Of a stretch of 64,000 bases of DNA, positions 51,380 to 60,284 are shown one piece after another. The position numbers and the translations under genes are program-made. The stretch is from NCBI RefSeq assembly GCF_900104455.1, contig NZ_FNHB01000001.1, positions 310,001 through 374,000 on the forward strand. Reading direction: 5' to 3'. Numbering within the stretch: the stretch's first letter is position 1; every line of letters begins with the position of its first letter. Source of the DNA: Dendrosporobacter quercicolus (GTDB lineage: Bacteria > Bacillota > Negativicutes > DSM-1736 > Dendrosporobacteraceae). A model generated the notes under the pieces. It saw only the letters and a list, made by a program, of their open reading frames with translations, had not been told where the DNA came from and searched no databases.

Positions 51380-52207
51380 ATGGCCAACATTGAGAAATAT
51401 TTACGAAAAACAGCATTGCCTCATATCTGGTGCCCGGGCTGCGGCAACGGCATTGTGCTTGCCGCTATGCTGCGGGCTGTGGAAAAGCTGGATTTAGATC
51501 AGAAAAAGACCGTCATTGTTTCGGGTATTGGCTGTTCATCGCGGGCCTCGGGCTATATGAATTTCAATACTATCCATACCGCCCACGGCCGGGCTTTGAC
51601 GTTTGCCACAGGGATCAAATTTGCCAACCCCGAACTGAACGTTATCGTAATTACCGGTGACGGCGACAGCACGGCAATTGGCGGGAATCATTTCATCCAT
51701 GCCGCGCGCCGTAATATTGATATCACGACAATTGTGTTCAATAATAATATCTATGGCATGACCGGCGGGCAATCTTCTCCGCTGACTCCCCAGACCTCGA
51801 AATCAACAACCGCGCCTTACGGTCAGATTGAACGCCCGTTTGATATTGCCGCCCTGGCTATAGCGGCTGGTGCGACTTATGTCGCCCGGGCCAGTGCGTA
51901 TCATGCGGCCATGCTTACCGACCTGGTAGTTAAGGCTATTCAAAATAAAGGATTTTCAGTAGTTGACGCTATTGCCCAATGTCCCATTGGTTTTGGCCGC
52001 AAGAATAAAATGGGAGCTGCTGAAAAAATGCTGCAATGGCAAAAGGATAACGCCATTGTTGCTCAGGCGGCAGCCAAACTAAGCCCCGAAGAAAAGCAGG
52101 GGAAATTCATTATTGGCGAACTCCATCATTCGGCAGCACCTGAATATACGGCTGAGTACGCCAAATTAATCGCGCGGCTGCAACAGCAAAAAGGAGGCCA
52201 GGCCTAA
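51380..52207 (+). CDS. korB: 2-Oxoglutarate ferredoxin oxidoreductase beta subunit
   Basis: This 275-residue protein has the thiamine diphosphate motif GDGDSTAIGGNHFIHAARRN with NNNIYGMTGGQ, and early Cys residues in WCPGCGNG and GIGCSS. These ligate the single [4Fe-4S] cluster. It starts directly after korA and overlaps korC by one base. Confidence 0.92.
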   Translation: MANIEKYLRKTALPHIWCPGCGNGIVLAAMLRAVEKLDLDQKKTVIVSGIGCSSRASGYMNFNTIHTAHGRALTFATGIKFANPELNVIVITGDGDSTAIGGNHFIHAARRNIDITTIVFNNNIYGMTGGQSSPLTPQTSKSTTAPYGQIERPFDIAALAIAAGATYVARASAYHAAMLTDLVVKAIQNKGFSVVDAIAQCPIGFGRKNKMGAAEKMLQWQKDNAIVAQAAAKLSPEEKQGKFIIGELHHSAAPEYTAEYAKLIARLQQQKGGQA

Positions 52208-52740
52208 TGTGGGAAATTAGTTTAAGCGGCACTGGCGGCCAGGGGCTTATTCTGGCCGGAATTATTCTGGCTGAGGCTGCTATTTTGGATGGCAAGCAAG
52301 CGATTCAAACCCAGTCTTACGGACCGGAAGCCCGGGGCGGCGCCAGTAAGTCGGACGTCATTATCAGTGAAAATGAAATTGATTACCCCAAAGTGCTGGC
52401 TGCCGACATTCTGCTGGCAATGAGCCAGGAAGCCTGCGTCAAATATGTTAAACGGCTGAAAAACGGCGGCAAGCTATTGGTGGACACTACGTTTGTCAAG
52501 GAATTTCCTGAGTTCAGCGGCGACCTTATCCAATTGCCGATTACCAAGTCAGCCCGCGAGGAGCTAGGCAACGCCATGTTTGCCAACATCATTGCGTTAG
52601 GCGCGATTGTTGGCGCTACCGGTATTGTTACCAGGGAATCTTTGCTTAAGGCGGTTCTGCACCGCGTGCCAAAAGGCACTGAGGAGGTAAATACCAGGGC
52701 ACTGGAACTTGGCTTTGGTCTGGGCGCAGGGCAGTGCTAG
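52207..52740 (+). CDS. korC: 2-Oxoglutarate ferredoxin oxidoreductase gamma subunit
   Basis: This 177-residue protein has the gamma domain signature GTGGQGLILAGIILAEAAI and QTQSYGPEARGGASKSDVIIS. It completes the four-subunit Kor complex. The TAATG overlap with korB implies coupling. The VOC gene follows 12 bases later. Confidence 0.9.
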   Translation: MWEISLSGTGGQGLILAGIILAEAAILDGKQAIQTQSYGPEARGGASKSDVIISENEIDYPKVLAADILLAMSQEACVKYVKRLKNGGKLLVDTTFVKEFPEFSGDLIQLPITKSAREELGNAMFANIIALGAIVGATGIVTRESLLKAVLHRVPKGTEEVNTRALELGFGLGAGQC

Positions 52741-52751
52741 GAAGAGCGACA

Positions 52752-53120
52752 ATGTTTGTATTTACGCACATCGGTATTGTTGTCAGCAATACCGATGTTT
52801 CCGTACAATTTTATCGTGATGTTTTAGGTTGTACCGTAGAGGACTGCTATACAGAGGCTCACCTGCGCTTGACTTATCTTAGAGCCGGGGCGCTAAGGAT
52901 CGAATTGATCGAGCATTTGCCGCCTGCTGCCAGGACGCTGCCCGGCCCGGTTGATCATCTGGCCTTTGCGGTTCAGGACATCGATGCTGCTGTCGCCAGG
53001 CTGAAAGCGGCCGGTGTCGTTCTCTCCTTTCCGTCTCCCAGGCTGGTCAATCAGCAAAAGATCATCTTTTTTACCGGTCCTGACGGTGAGCGGCTGGAGT
53101 TAATTCAGTCAATAAAATAG
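52752..53120 (+). CDS. VOC-superfamily protein (glyoxalase / methylmalonyl-CoA epimerase-like)
   Basis: This 122-residue protein has the two-repeat VOC fold with metal ligands suggested by FTHIGIVVSN, RIELIEHL, VDHLAFAV and ERLELIQ. ATG 52752 is the likely start. Small VOC enzymes of this size include methylmalonyl-CoA epimerase and glyoxalase I; position behind kor genes and propionate-type metabolism favours the former, but it is unproven. A terminator follows. Confidence 0.7.
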   Translation: MFVFTHIGIVVSNTDVSVQFYRDVLGCTVEDCYTEAHLRLTYLRAGALRIELIEHLPPAARTLPGPVDHLAFAVQDIDAAVARLKAAGVVLSFPSPRLVNQQKIIFFTGPDGERLELIQSIK

Positions 53121-53133
53121 TTTTTGCCAAATA

Positions 53134-53168
53134 AAACAGGCTGTGCTGAACGCACAGCCTGTTTTTAT
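53134..53168 (+). terminator. Terminator after the kor-VOC unit
   Basis: AAACAGGCTGTGC / GCACAGCCTGTTT stem, loop TGAAC, tail TTTTATTT. Confidence 0.92.
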
Positions 53169-53229
53169 TTAGCAGACACCCACTTCCAGGGGTTAAGTAA
53201 GAACGCCTAAGACCCCAATGACAAGAGAA

Positions 53230-53250
53230 GGGCGGGGATCCGCCCCGCCC
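53230..53250 (-). terminator. Terminator of the lut genes (minus strand)
   Basis: GGGCGGGG / CCCCGCCC around a 5-base loop, 15 bases beyond the lutBA stop, with a T-rich tail (TTCTCTTGTC) on the minus strand. Confidence 0.7.
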
Positions 53251-53264
53251 GCAAGCTAGTACCT

Positions 53265-55439
53265 TTATTTGTTTTTAATATTTTCGGCCAAAATATCGGC
53301 AACATGCTTAATTTTAACATTGGGCAGCTGCTTGTCCAGACCGCCCTGAATTTGCATCATGCAGGCCGGGCAGCCGACCGCAATAACTTCAGCGCCGCTG
53401 TCTTTGATGTTTTGGACTTTTTGTTTTAAAATCGGCATAGACAGTTCTGTGTATTTGACGCCGAACGCCCCTGCCATGCCGCAGCATTTGTCGCAGTCTT
53501 TCATTTCCACAAAATCATAGCCCTGGGCCGCATCCAGCAACTGGCGCGGTTCTTCATATATATTGAGACCACGCTTCATATGGCAGGAATCATGATACGT
53601 TACTTTGACGCCGCCGGCGCCCTTATTCAACCGTCCGGATTTTTGATATTCCTCGGCAATGAACTGACTGAATTCGCGGAATTTATGGGCCAGTTTTTCA
53701 ACCCTCGGTTTCCATTCGGCGTCATCTTCAAACAGTTCCAGATAAGTTTCATGCCAGGTTTCGGTGCAGGTCGGGCAGGCGGCCAAATAGACATCCGCAT
53801 TGGTTTGCTCAAAGGCCTCAATATTTTTCCGGGCAATCCGTTTGGCGGTTTCGCGGTCGCCCATGCCCAGAACCGGCTTGCCGCAGCAGCTCTGGTCTTC
53901 GGGGAAGACAACTTCCATATCCAAGTCCTGCAATACTTTGTAAACCGATTCTCCGGTTTCCGGGAAGATAAAATCAATATTACAGCCGCTGAAAAAGGCA
54001 ACCCGCTTTTTGGGGCTGGCAATTTGCCTGGTTACCTTATGGACGCGATCCCGGAAAGGTACATCCGCTACTGCCGGCAGGCTGCGGTCTTTGGCCATTC
54101 CCGCCAGAAATAAAGGTAAATGGCGGATCAATTTGCCGGACTGAAAAGGCTTCTGACCGATAGAGGCTAAACGCAGCAGCGTATGGAATACTTTGCGGTT
54201 GGCCAGAACGTTTTCCACGACAGCCTTAACGCCGAACGGCAAGCCGTTTTCCCTGACATTCTGGGCGCGCAGTTCTTCAATCAGCCCGGGGATATTCATT
54301 TTACCGGGACAGATGGTAACACACTTCCGGCAGCCAATGCACAGTTCGTTAATCTTGTCAAAATCGCCCATACTGTGGAGGAAAGCCGTAAGAATTGCGC
54401 CGATGCCGCCGGCATAGATATGTCCGTAAACATGCCCGCCGACAATGGTATAAACCGGGCATACATTGAGACAGGAGGCACAGCGGACACAGTTATAGAT
54501 CTCTTTAAATTTAGGGTCTTTGGCCGCTTTAAGCCGTCCGTTATCAAGCAAAATAACATGCAGTTCCTTCGGTTGTTCAACCCATTTGCCGTCTTGCTTG
54601 ATCATAACCGGAACCTGGCCGGTAGTCATTGTCATATAGCTGGTCATACGCTGGCCGGTGGCATTGCGCGGCAGCATCCGCAAAATCGGAGCGGCGTCCT
54701 GGATGGTGGGAATCAGTTTTTCATAACCGATAATGACCACATGCACCCGGGGCAGAGTGGTAACCAGACGGGCGTTGCCTTCGTTGGTGACTAAACCGAT
54801 AGCGCCGTTTTCAGCAATACCGAAGTTCGCTCCGGAAATGCCCATATCGGCCTGCAAAAACTCGGTGCGCAGCGCCTTACGGGCGGCCTGAACCATGAAG
54901 GGGATATCGGTAGGAATTTCCTGCTGCAGTTCTTTGGAAAAATATTCGGCAATCTGCTCTTTATTTAAATGAATGGCAGGCATAACCATGTGAGACGGTT
55001 TATGGCCGGCCAGCGAAATAATCCACTCGCCAAGGTCGGTTTCCTTCACATGCAGGCCAGCCTCTTCCAAAGCATGGTTTAAATGAATTTCTTCCGACGC
55101 CATTGATTTTGACTTGACAATTCGTTTGACATTGGCTTTTTTGCACAAATCGAGCAAGTATTGTTTAAGGGCGTCGCCGTCCTTGGCCCGGAATACCTTG
55201 CCGCCGCGCTTGGTCACCGCAGTCTCGAACTGGTCGGCGACAGCTTCAATATTGTTTACGGTTTGAATTTTCAGCTGACGAAACTGCTCACGCAGGGCTT
55301 CAACATCGTCAACATTTTCGTACGCTTTGGCCCGGGCGATCGGATAAGCTTCGGCAAACCGCCCTAATGCGCCGCGCAATACCTGGTCATTTAATTTTTC
55401 ATTGATTTCATTTTTTAGATTGCGGTTGCTGGACTCCAT
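53265..55439 (-). CDS. Fused LutB-LutA: LUD domain, ferredoxin and CCG domains
   Basis: This 724-residue protein joins two parts that are separate in Bacillus. Residues about 60-310 form a LUD domain (LutB/LldF) with GANFGIAENGAIG; about 315-385 hold two [4Fe-4S] motifs (CVRCASCLNVCPVY, CIGCRKCVTICPGK); about 470-720 contain two CCG repeats as in LutA/LldE (SCCGKPVLG and CCGMAGAFG, each with CPTC or CPAC nearby). With LutC it should form the LutABC-type enzyme for L-lactate or 2-hydroxyacid oxidation. It overlaps lutC by one base. Confidence 0.85.
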   Translation of the reverse strand: MESSNRNLKNEINEKLNDQVLRGALGRFAEAYPIARAKAYENVDDVEALREQFRQLKIQTVNNIEAVADQFETAVTKRGGKVFRAKDGDALKQYLLDLCKKANVKRIVKSKSMASEEIHLNHALEEAGLHVKETDLGEWIISLAGHKPSHMVMPAIHLNKEQIAEYFSKELQQEIPTDIPFMVQAARKALRTEFLQADMGISGANFGIAENGAIGLVTNEGNARLVTTLPRVHVVIIGYEKLIPTIQDAAPILRMLPRNATGQRMTSYMTMTTGQVPVMIKQDGKWVEQPKELHVILLDNGRLKAAKDPKFKEIYNCVRCASCLNVCPVYTIVGGHVYGHIYAGGIGAILTAFLHSMGDFDKINELCIGCRKCVTICPGKMNIPGLIEELRAQNVRENGLPFGVKAVVENVLANRKVFHTLLRLASIGQKPFQSGKLIRHLPLFLAGMAKDRSLPAVADVPFRDRVHKVTRQIASPKKRVAFFSGCNIDFIFPETGESVYKVLQDLDMEVVFPEDQSCCGKPVLGMGDRETAKRIARKNIEAFEQTNADVYLAACPTCTETWHETYLELFEDDAEWKPRVEKLAHKFREFSQFIAEEYQKSGRLNKGAGGVKVTYHDSCHMKRGLNIYEEPRQLLDAAQGYDFVEMKDCDKCCGMAGAFGVKYTELSMPILKQKVQNIKDSGAEVIAVGCPACMMQIQGGLDKQLPNVKIKHVADILAENIKNK

Positions 55440-56053
55440 TAATTTACACCTCCATTGCCGGCTTCATCCACGGCAATAATGACTAAGCGGCTGGGTCCAT
55501 GTACGCCGATGGTCAGAACGCGTTCAATATCGGCGGTGCGGCTGGGACCGGTAATAAAACTGATATAGCCATTCTCATAAACCTTGGCGATTGTTTCGAA
55601 AGCTTCCGTAATACCCGGAACCACCAGATTGCTGTTGAGAAAAGCAATATGAATGGGCGGCAGCATTGTTACTAAGCGTGATTCGAAGGAATAACCGTCC
55701 ATACAGAGACTGCCGGATTCTCCAATGGCGAATTCGACCGTAGAAATACCGATATCAGCTGATTCTGCGTGTTCAGCGATATCGGTTGGTTCGGTGTAGA
55801 CTGCAACATCAAGGGCTTGCAGTTCGACGTTAATATTTGCGGCTGTTTGCAGAGGACTGTCTACGGCCACAACTTTTTTAGCATTGGTAAATTTGGCAAG
55901 GTTAGCTACAATTTCTTTCGCTTCCGCCGCTGTTTTTACTTTGAAGATTTCGGCGCCCGCATTTTTGGCGTTTTCTTCAAAATCAGGCCAAAATTCAGGA
56001 CCTACTTTGCCGGCAGGAAATGCGTTTTGCCAGTTGTCACTCACTTTTTTCAT
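55439..56053 (-). CDS. lutC: LUD-domain lactate utilization protein LutC
   Basis: This 204-residue protein has the LUD motifs KKVVAVDSPLQTAANI, ISTVEFAIGESGSLCM and ISFITGPSRTADIERVLTIGVHGP. The start at 56053 (MKKVSDNWQN) has AAGGGAGTGA upstream on the minus strand; a longer frame has no ribosome site. It is the first gene of the lut unit and is transcribed away from the cbi operon. Confidence 0.85.
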   Translation of the reverse strand: MKKVSDNWQNAFPAGKVGPEFWPDFEENAKNAGAEIFKVKTAAEAKEIVANLAKFTNAKKVVAVDSPLQTAANINVELQALDVAVYTEPTDIAEHAESADIGISTVEFAIGESGSLCMDGYSFESRLVTMLPPIHIAFLNSNLVVPGITEAFETIAKVYENGYISFITGPSRTADIERVLTIGVHGPSRLVIIAVDEAGNGGVN

Positions 56054-56145
56054 TTTGTCACTCCCTTGTTCGCGTATTGGCCCAACAATTGCGACCAATC
56101 TTTATTTCATACTATTCTGAATGAAAGATAAAAATCCTCTCGTCA

Positions 56146-56209
56146 GTCGATAAAAAATCCTACATTTTTTACGGAAAAACCCTACATCTTGTCGATTAAA
56201 GTAATTATA
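56146..56209 (-). promoter_or_regulatory. lut promoter with CCTACAT direct repeats
   Basis: On the minus strand a TATAAT -10 box lies at 56209-56204. Just past it are two copies of ATGTAGG (plus-strand CCTACAT at 56159-56165 and 56181-56187, 22-bp period), flanked by GTCGAT at 56146-56151 and 56191-56196. Repeats that overlap the transcript start suggest a repressor site for the lut genes. No -35 is obvious. Confidence 0.4.
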
Positions 56210-56240
56210 TCTTGCAAACATTTAACATAATAACTGAAAA

Positions 56241-56280
56241 TAGGTAATTTTATGTCCTTTTAGGTAATTTTATGTCCTTT
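56241..56280. repeat. Perfect tandem 20-bp direct repeat
   Basis: A 20-base unit beginning TAGGTAATTTT and ending GTCCTTT is repeated exactly at 56241-56260 and 56261-56280, within the lut-cbi divergent region. It could be a two-copy regulator site or a replication slippage product. Confidence 0.75.
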
Positions 56281-56495
56281 AAGGGTAAAATAATACCGGG
56301 CAGCCAGCAGTCTGGCAGGAAAATGCTGCGTTTTATGGAATATATACAAAATATTTATCATGACTGTTTGGCGGCTCATGGCGAAATATTGGCCTGTTTA
56401 ACATACACCGTATGCTCTCAAGGAGCTGACCTGCGGATATCGGCAGGCGGGGGATAAATTAAGCAGTGCACAAAAACAACTGTTTACTTTTACTA
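56281..56495. other. Leader region upstream of cbiD
   Basis: No gene and no recognisable B12-riboswitch core (no AATCC or GCCACTG-like boxes). The region has no clear terminator. A possible 61-codon frame (56272-56457) lacks motifs. Confidence 0.4.
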
Positions 56496-56516
56496 CCCCC
56501 CTGACCATAGGGGGGG
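56496..56516 (+). promoter_or_regulatory. C-run/G-run hairpin covering the cbiD ribosome site
   Basis: CCCCCC (56496-56501) pairs with the G-run 56510-56516 around an 8-base loop. The G-run lies 5 bases before the TTG start and is the only purine stretch that could serve as a ribosome site. Formation of the hairpin would block it. Confidence 0.5.
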
Positions 56517-56521
56517 TTCGT

Positions 56522-57622
56522 TTGTCAAAAAATTTACGTTCGGGATTTACTACCGGCACTTGCGCTGCAGCGGCCGCTAAAGCGGCTATAATGGCCTATT
56601 ATCAGCAAAAGCCGGCAATTGTTGAGGTTTTTTCACCGCAGGGCCAGTCGTTATTGGTACCGGTAGCGTTCAGCGAGGCTACGGAAACCGGCGGCATTGC
56701 CACAATCATTAAAGATGCCGGCGATGATCCTGATATAACCCACGGAGCGGCGATTGTCGCCGAGGTGGAATTTACCGACAGCCCGGCTATTTTGCTAAAG
56801 GCCGGCAGCGGGGTGGGGCGCGTGACCAAACCTGGCCTGGCCATCCCGGTTGGTGAGCCGGCGATCAACCCGGGGCCGCGTAAAATGATACTGCAGGCGG
56901 TAAGGGAAAACATTCCGGAAAATACGGGGGCAGTTGTGACCATTTCCGTGCCTGACGGACAAAAACTGGCAAAGCGAACCTTAAATTCGACATTGGGTAT
57001 TGTTGGCGGGTTGTCCATTATTGGCACTACCGGCGTAGTACATCCCATGTCGGAGGAAGCATTTAAAAATTCTCTGACGCCGCAAATCAGCATCGCCCGG
57101 GCTCTGGGCTATCAGGAACTGGTGCTGGCTCCGGGGAAAATCGGTCAGGACATTGCTGTCAACAACTTTTCACTGCCGGCGGAGGCAGTCGTTCAAACCA
57201 GTAATTTTATTGGCCATATGCTGGAAAGCGCAGTAGAGCAGGACATAAAGAAAGTGCTGCTGTTCGGTCATCTGGGGAAACTGGTCAAAGTTGCAGCCGG
57301 TATTTTTCATACCCATAACCGGATGGCTGATGCCCGGATGGAAACACTTGCCGCTTATCTGGGGGCTGCAGGCGCTCCGGCTGCAGTTTTACGTGAAATT
57401 CTGGCCTGTACCACGACCGAAGCGGCAATGCCGCTCATCGAACGTTACGGTCTGACCGGCGTGTATCATACGCTGGCCCGGCGGGCCAGCATAAGGGCTG
57501 CGCGTTATGTATTTGAGGACTTGACCGTAGGTACGGCAATTGTAACCCTCAAAGGCGAAATTCTGGGTTATGATGACGCAGCGTGCGAAATAGGAGGAGC
57601 GTTGGGATGGACTATAAAATAA
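56522..57622 (+). CDS. cbiD: Cobalt-precorrin-5B (C1)-methyltransferase CbiD
   Basis: This 366-residue enzyme of the anaerobic B12 pathway starts at TTG with LRSGFTTGTCAAAAAKAA, the family's first motif; GSGVGRVTKPGLAIPVGEPAINP-type sequence follows at about 110. It is the first gene of a tightly packed cbi operon. Its start is rare and its ribosome site is in a hairpin, so translation may be controlled. It overlaps cbiE by 16 bases. Confidence 0.92.
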   Translation: MSKNLRSGFTTGTCAAAAAKAAIMAYYQQKPAIVEVFSPQGQSLLVPVAFSEATETGGIATIIKDAGDDPDITHGAAIVAEVEFTDSPAILLKAGSGVGRVTKPGLAIPVGEPAINPGPRKMILQAVRENIPENTGAVVTISVPDGQKLAKRTLNSTLGIVGGLSIIGTTGVVHPMSEEAFKNSLTPQISIARALGYQELVLAPGKIGQDIAVNNFSLPAEAVVQTSNFIGHMLESAVEQDIKKVLLFGHLGKLVKVAAGIFHTHNRMADARMETLAAYLGAAGAPAAVLREILACTTTEAAMPLIERYGLTGVYHTLARRASIRAARYVFEDLTVGTAIVTLKGEILGYDDAACEIGGALGWTIK

Positions 57623-58233
57623 TTGTGGCCGGCATTGGGCCGGGGTCGCCGGACTATCTTCTGCCTGTTGCCAAGCAGGCCATAGATGCCGCTAAAGTCA
57701 TTGTGGGCAGCAAGCGGGCTTTGGCCGCATTTGCGCCGGAGTCCGCGGTCCAAAAGACAATTGGCGGTGATATTGACGAAGTTTTGCAATTTATCGAAGC
57801 GTACCGCAAGCGAGGCGATGTGGTTGTCATGGTATCGGGCGATCCTGGCTATTTCAGCCTGCTGGCGGCTTTACGAACGCTTTTCCCCCCGGAGCAGCTG
57901 ACCGTTATTCCGGGCGTTAGTTCATTTCAGACGGCTTTTGCCCGCCTGGCCCTGCCCTGGCAGGATGCGGAACTCATCAGTATGCACGGCCGCCAGCCGC
58001 AGACGGATCGCCTGACGTACCGGCCCGGCAAAAAGCTGGGCATGTTAACCGATCCTTGTTATCAGCCCGCCAGGATCGCCGGATTGCTGCTTGAGCTGGG
58101 CTGGCCTGCCAGTACGCCGGCGTGGATTTGCGCCGGTCTGTCCTATGACGGGGAGGAAATTATCCGCTCCGACCTTGCCCGACTGCGCGATACGGAGGGT
58201 TTCTCACATTGTGTTATGGTGGTGACGGCATGA
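57607..58233 (+). CDS. cbiE: Precorrin-6Y methylase, CbiE subunit
   Basis: This 208-residue SAM methyltransferase starts MDYKIIVAGIGPGSPDYLLP, with MVSGDPGYFSLL and VIPGVSSFQTAFARL as further cobalamin-methylase motifs. ATG 57607 is behind AGGAGG, inside the end of cbiD. CbiE methylates C5 (or C15 with CbiT) and overlaps cbiT by four bases (ATGA). Confidence 0.9.
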   Translation: MDYKIIVAGIGPGSPDYLLPVAKQAIDAAKVIVGSKRALAAFAPESAVQKTIGGDIDEVLQFIEAYRKRGDVVVMVSGDPGYFSLLAALRTLFPPEQLTVIPGVSSFQTAFARLALPWQDAELISMHGRQPQTDRLTYRPGKKLGMLTDPCYQPARIAGLLLELGWPASTPAWICAGLSYDGEEIIRSDLARLRDTEGFSHCVMVVTA

Positions 58234-58820
58234 GTCATTTTATGGGGATTCCTGATCAGGAATTTATCCGGGGCAACATTCCCATGACCAAAAGCGAAGT
58301 GCGCATACTGGCATTGGCCAAGGCACGGATTTCGCCGCAGGACGTTATTGTCGATATTGGCGCGGGCACCGGTTCGCTTGCGGTGGAAGCGGCCTTGCTG
58401 GCTTGCTCCGGCAAGGTGTTTGCAATTGAGCGCCATCCGGAAGGAAGTGCGCTGATCAAGGCCAATGCGGCCAAGTTTCAGGCGAAAAATATTGAAGTGA
58501 TTCCAGGTGCGGCCCCGGCTGCCCTAGCCGGCTTACCGCCTGTCGATGTTGTATTTATCGGCGGCAGCGGGGGACAGCTGGAAAAAATTATTAAGGTCAG
58601 CGATGGCCTGCTAAAGCCGGGCGGCCGACTGATTATCACTGCGGTTACAGTGGAAACGCTGTATTTGGGCCTTAACATCATGCAAAATAAGGCCAGTTAC
58701 AGTGTTGAGGCATTTTGCGCTCAAATATCAAGGATTAATCAGCTGGCTTCCTATAACATGCTGCAAGCGCTTAATCCTATCCATATTATTTCCTGCAACA
58801 AAGGAGGACACGATGTCTAA
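58230..58820 (+). CDS. cbiT: Cobalt-precorrin-6B C15-methyltransferase/decarboxylase CbiT
   Basis: This 196-residue Rossmann methyltransferase begins MSHFMGIPDQEFIRGNIPMTK and has SAM motif VDIGAGTGSLAVEAAL. It methylates C15 and removes the acetate side chain at C12. It overlaps cbiE and runs 8 bases into cbiL. Confidence 0.9.
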   Translation: MSHFMGIPDQEFIRGNIPMTKSEVRILALAKARISPQDVIVDIGAGTGSLAVEAALLACSGKVFAIERHPEGSALIKANAAKFQAKNIEVIPGAAPAALAGLPPVDVVFIGGSGGQLEKIIKVSDGLLKPGGRLIITAVTVETLYLGLNIMQNKASYSVEAFCAQISRINQLASYNMLQALNPIHIISCNKGGHDV

Positions 58821-59529
58821 GCAAGGTAAATTTTACGGTATTGGGGTGGGACCGGGAGCGCCCGATTTACTCACCCTGCGCGCCGTTGCAATACTCAAGA
58901 TTGCCGATGTGGTTTGTGTGCCGCGTTCCAGCGCGGCTAAAGACCCGATCGCCTTAAAAGTCGCCGGCGGATACATTTCCCCGCAGGCCGAGCTGCTGGA
59001 AATTTCGACTCCGATGGTTCGCGATCAAGCGGTGTTAAATACAGAATGGCAAGCCGGTGCGGAAAAAATCGCCGCCCGCCTTACCGCCGGTAAAACGGTG
59101 GCTTTCATCACGATTGGCGATGCCATGCTGTTTAGTACTTATACGTATTTATTAGACAAGGTGCAGGCCTTGCTGCCTGATGTCATTGCCGAGAGTATTC
59201 CGGGCGTTACTTCTTTTTCCGCCACTGCGGCGCTGTTGAACGTGGCTTTGGCGGAGGGCAACGAAAAGCTGGCTATTATTCCGGCCATTGATGATCCGGC
59301 TGAATTACGCTGCATTTTGACCAAATTCCCCAATGCCGTTCTGATGAAGGTCGCAGGAAAGTACACGCAGATTGTCGATATTCTGGAAGAACTGGACTTA
59401 AAGAACAAAGCGGTACTGATGAGCAGGTTAGGCTATCCCGATCAGTTTTTCACCCGGGACTTGGATAGTCTGCGCGGTGCAAAGCTGGATTACTTATCCT
59501 TAATCTTAGTAAAGCGGGAGGGATTTTGA
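58813..59529 (+). CDS. cbiL: Cobalt-precorrin-2 C20-methyltransferase CbiL
   Basis: This 238-residue enzyme has GIGVGPGAPDLLTLRAVAIL, ITIGDAMLFSTYTYL and SIPGVTSFSATAALL, the three canonical motifs of the family. ATG 58813 lies behind AAGGAGG inside the end of cbiT; the earlier open frame is not used. It adds the second methyl group to the ring. Confidence 0.9.
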   Translation: MSKQGKFYGIGVGPGAPDLLTLRAVAILKIADVVCVPRSSAAKDPIALKVAGGYISPQAELLEISTPMVRDQAVLNTEWQAGAEKIAARLTAGKTVAFITIGDAMLFSTYTYLLDKVQALLPDVIAESIPGVTSFSATAALLNVALAEGNEKLAIIPAIDDPAELRCILTKFPNAVLMKVAGKYTQIVDILEELDLKNKAVLMSRLGYPDQFFTRDLDSLRGAKLDYLSLILVKREGF

Positions 59530-60284
59530 TGCAGGTATATTTTATTGGCGCAGGGCCTGGCGACCCTGATTTAATTACCGTAAAAGGGCAAAAACGGCTG
59601 AGTGAGGCGGATGTCGTAATTTATGCCGGGTCGCTGGTCAACCCGGCCTTGCTGGGCAAAGCCAAACAGGGCGCTGCGGTCTACAACAGCGCATCAATGA
59701 CGCTGCCCCAAGTCATTGACGTCATAGCAAAGGCCGTCGCTGAAAATAAGAGGGTCGCGCGGGTGCATACCGGCGATCCCAGTATTTATGGCGCAATCAA
59801 AGAGCAAATGGATGAGCTGGATAAATTAGGCATTTCCTATGAAATTATTCCTGGCGTCAGTTCTTTCCTCGCGACAGCTGCAGCCTTACAGTGCGAGTAT
59901 ACTTTACCGGATGTTTCCCAAACCGTTATTATCACCAGACTGGAAGGAAGAACGCCTGTCCCGCCCAAAGAAAACCTGGCCAGTTTGGCCAGTCATACTG
60001 CAACGATGTGCATTTTTTTAAGCGTTCATATGCTGGACAATGTTGTCAGGGAGCTGATGGACGGCGGCTATCCGTCAGATACGCCGATTGCTGTTGTCCA
60101 AAAGGCTTCCTGGCCTGAACAAAAGATCATCAGGGGAACGTTAAGCACAATCAGCGGCCAAATCAAGGCTCAGGGAATCGACCGTACGGCGATGATTGTT
60201 GTCGGTCGCTGCCTGGAGGGCGATTATGCCTTATCACGGTTATATGCCCCGGAATTTGGCCATATGTACCGGGATGCGACATGA
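59529..60284 (+). CDS. cbiF: Cobalt-precorrin-4 C11-methyltransferase CbiF
   Basis: This 251-residue enzyme has MQVYFIGAGPGDPDLITVKG, VARVHTGDPSIYGAI and EIIPGVSSFLATAAAL. ATG 59529 shares a base with the cbiL stop and has GGGAGGG upstream. It overlaps cbiG by four bases. Confidence 0.92.
   Translation: MQVYFIGAGPGDPDLITVKGQKRLSEADVVIYAGSLVNPALLGKAKQGAAVYNSASMTLPQVIDVIAKAVAENKRVARVHTGDPSIYGAIKEQMDELDKLGISYEIIPGVSSFLATAAALQCEYTLPDVSQTVIITRLEGRTPVPPKENLASLASHTATMCIFLSVHMLDNVVRELMDGGYPSDTPIAVVQKASWPEQKIIRGTLSTISGQIKAQGIDRTAMIVVGRCLEGDYALSRLYAPEFGHMYRDAT

Noticed and set aside
56281-56521. B12 (cobalamin) riboswitch before the cbi operon
   Set aside because: Searched for the conserved boxes by eye and found none; a computer search would settle it.
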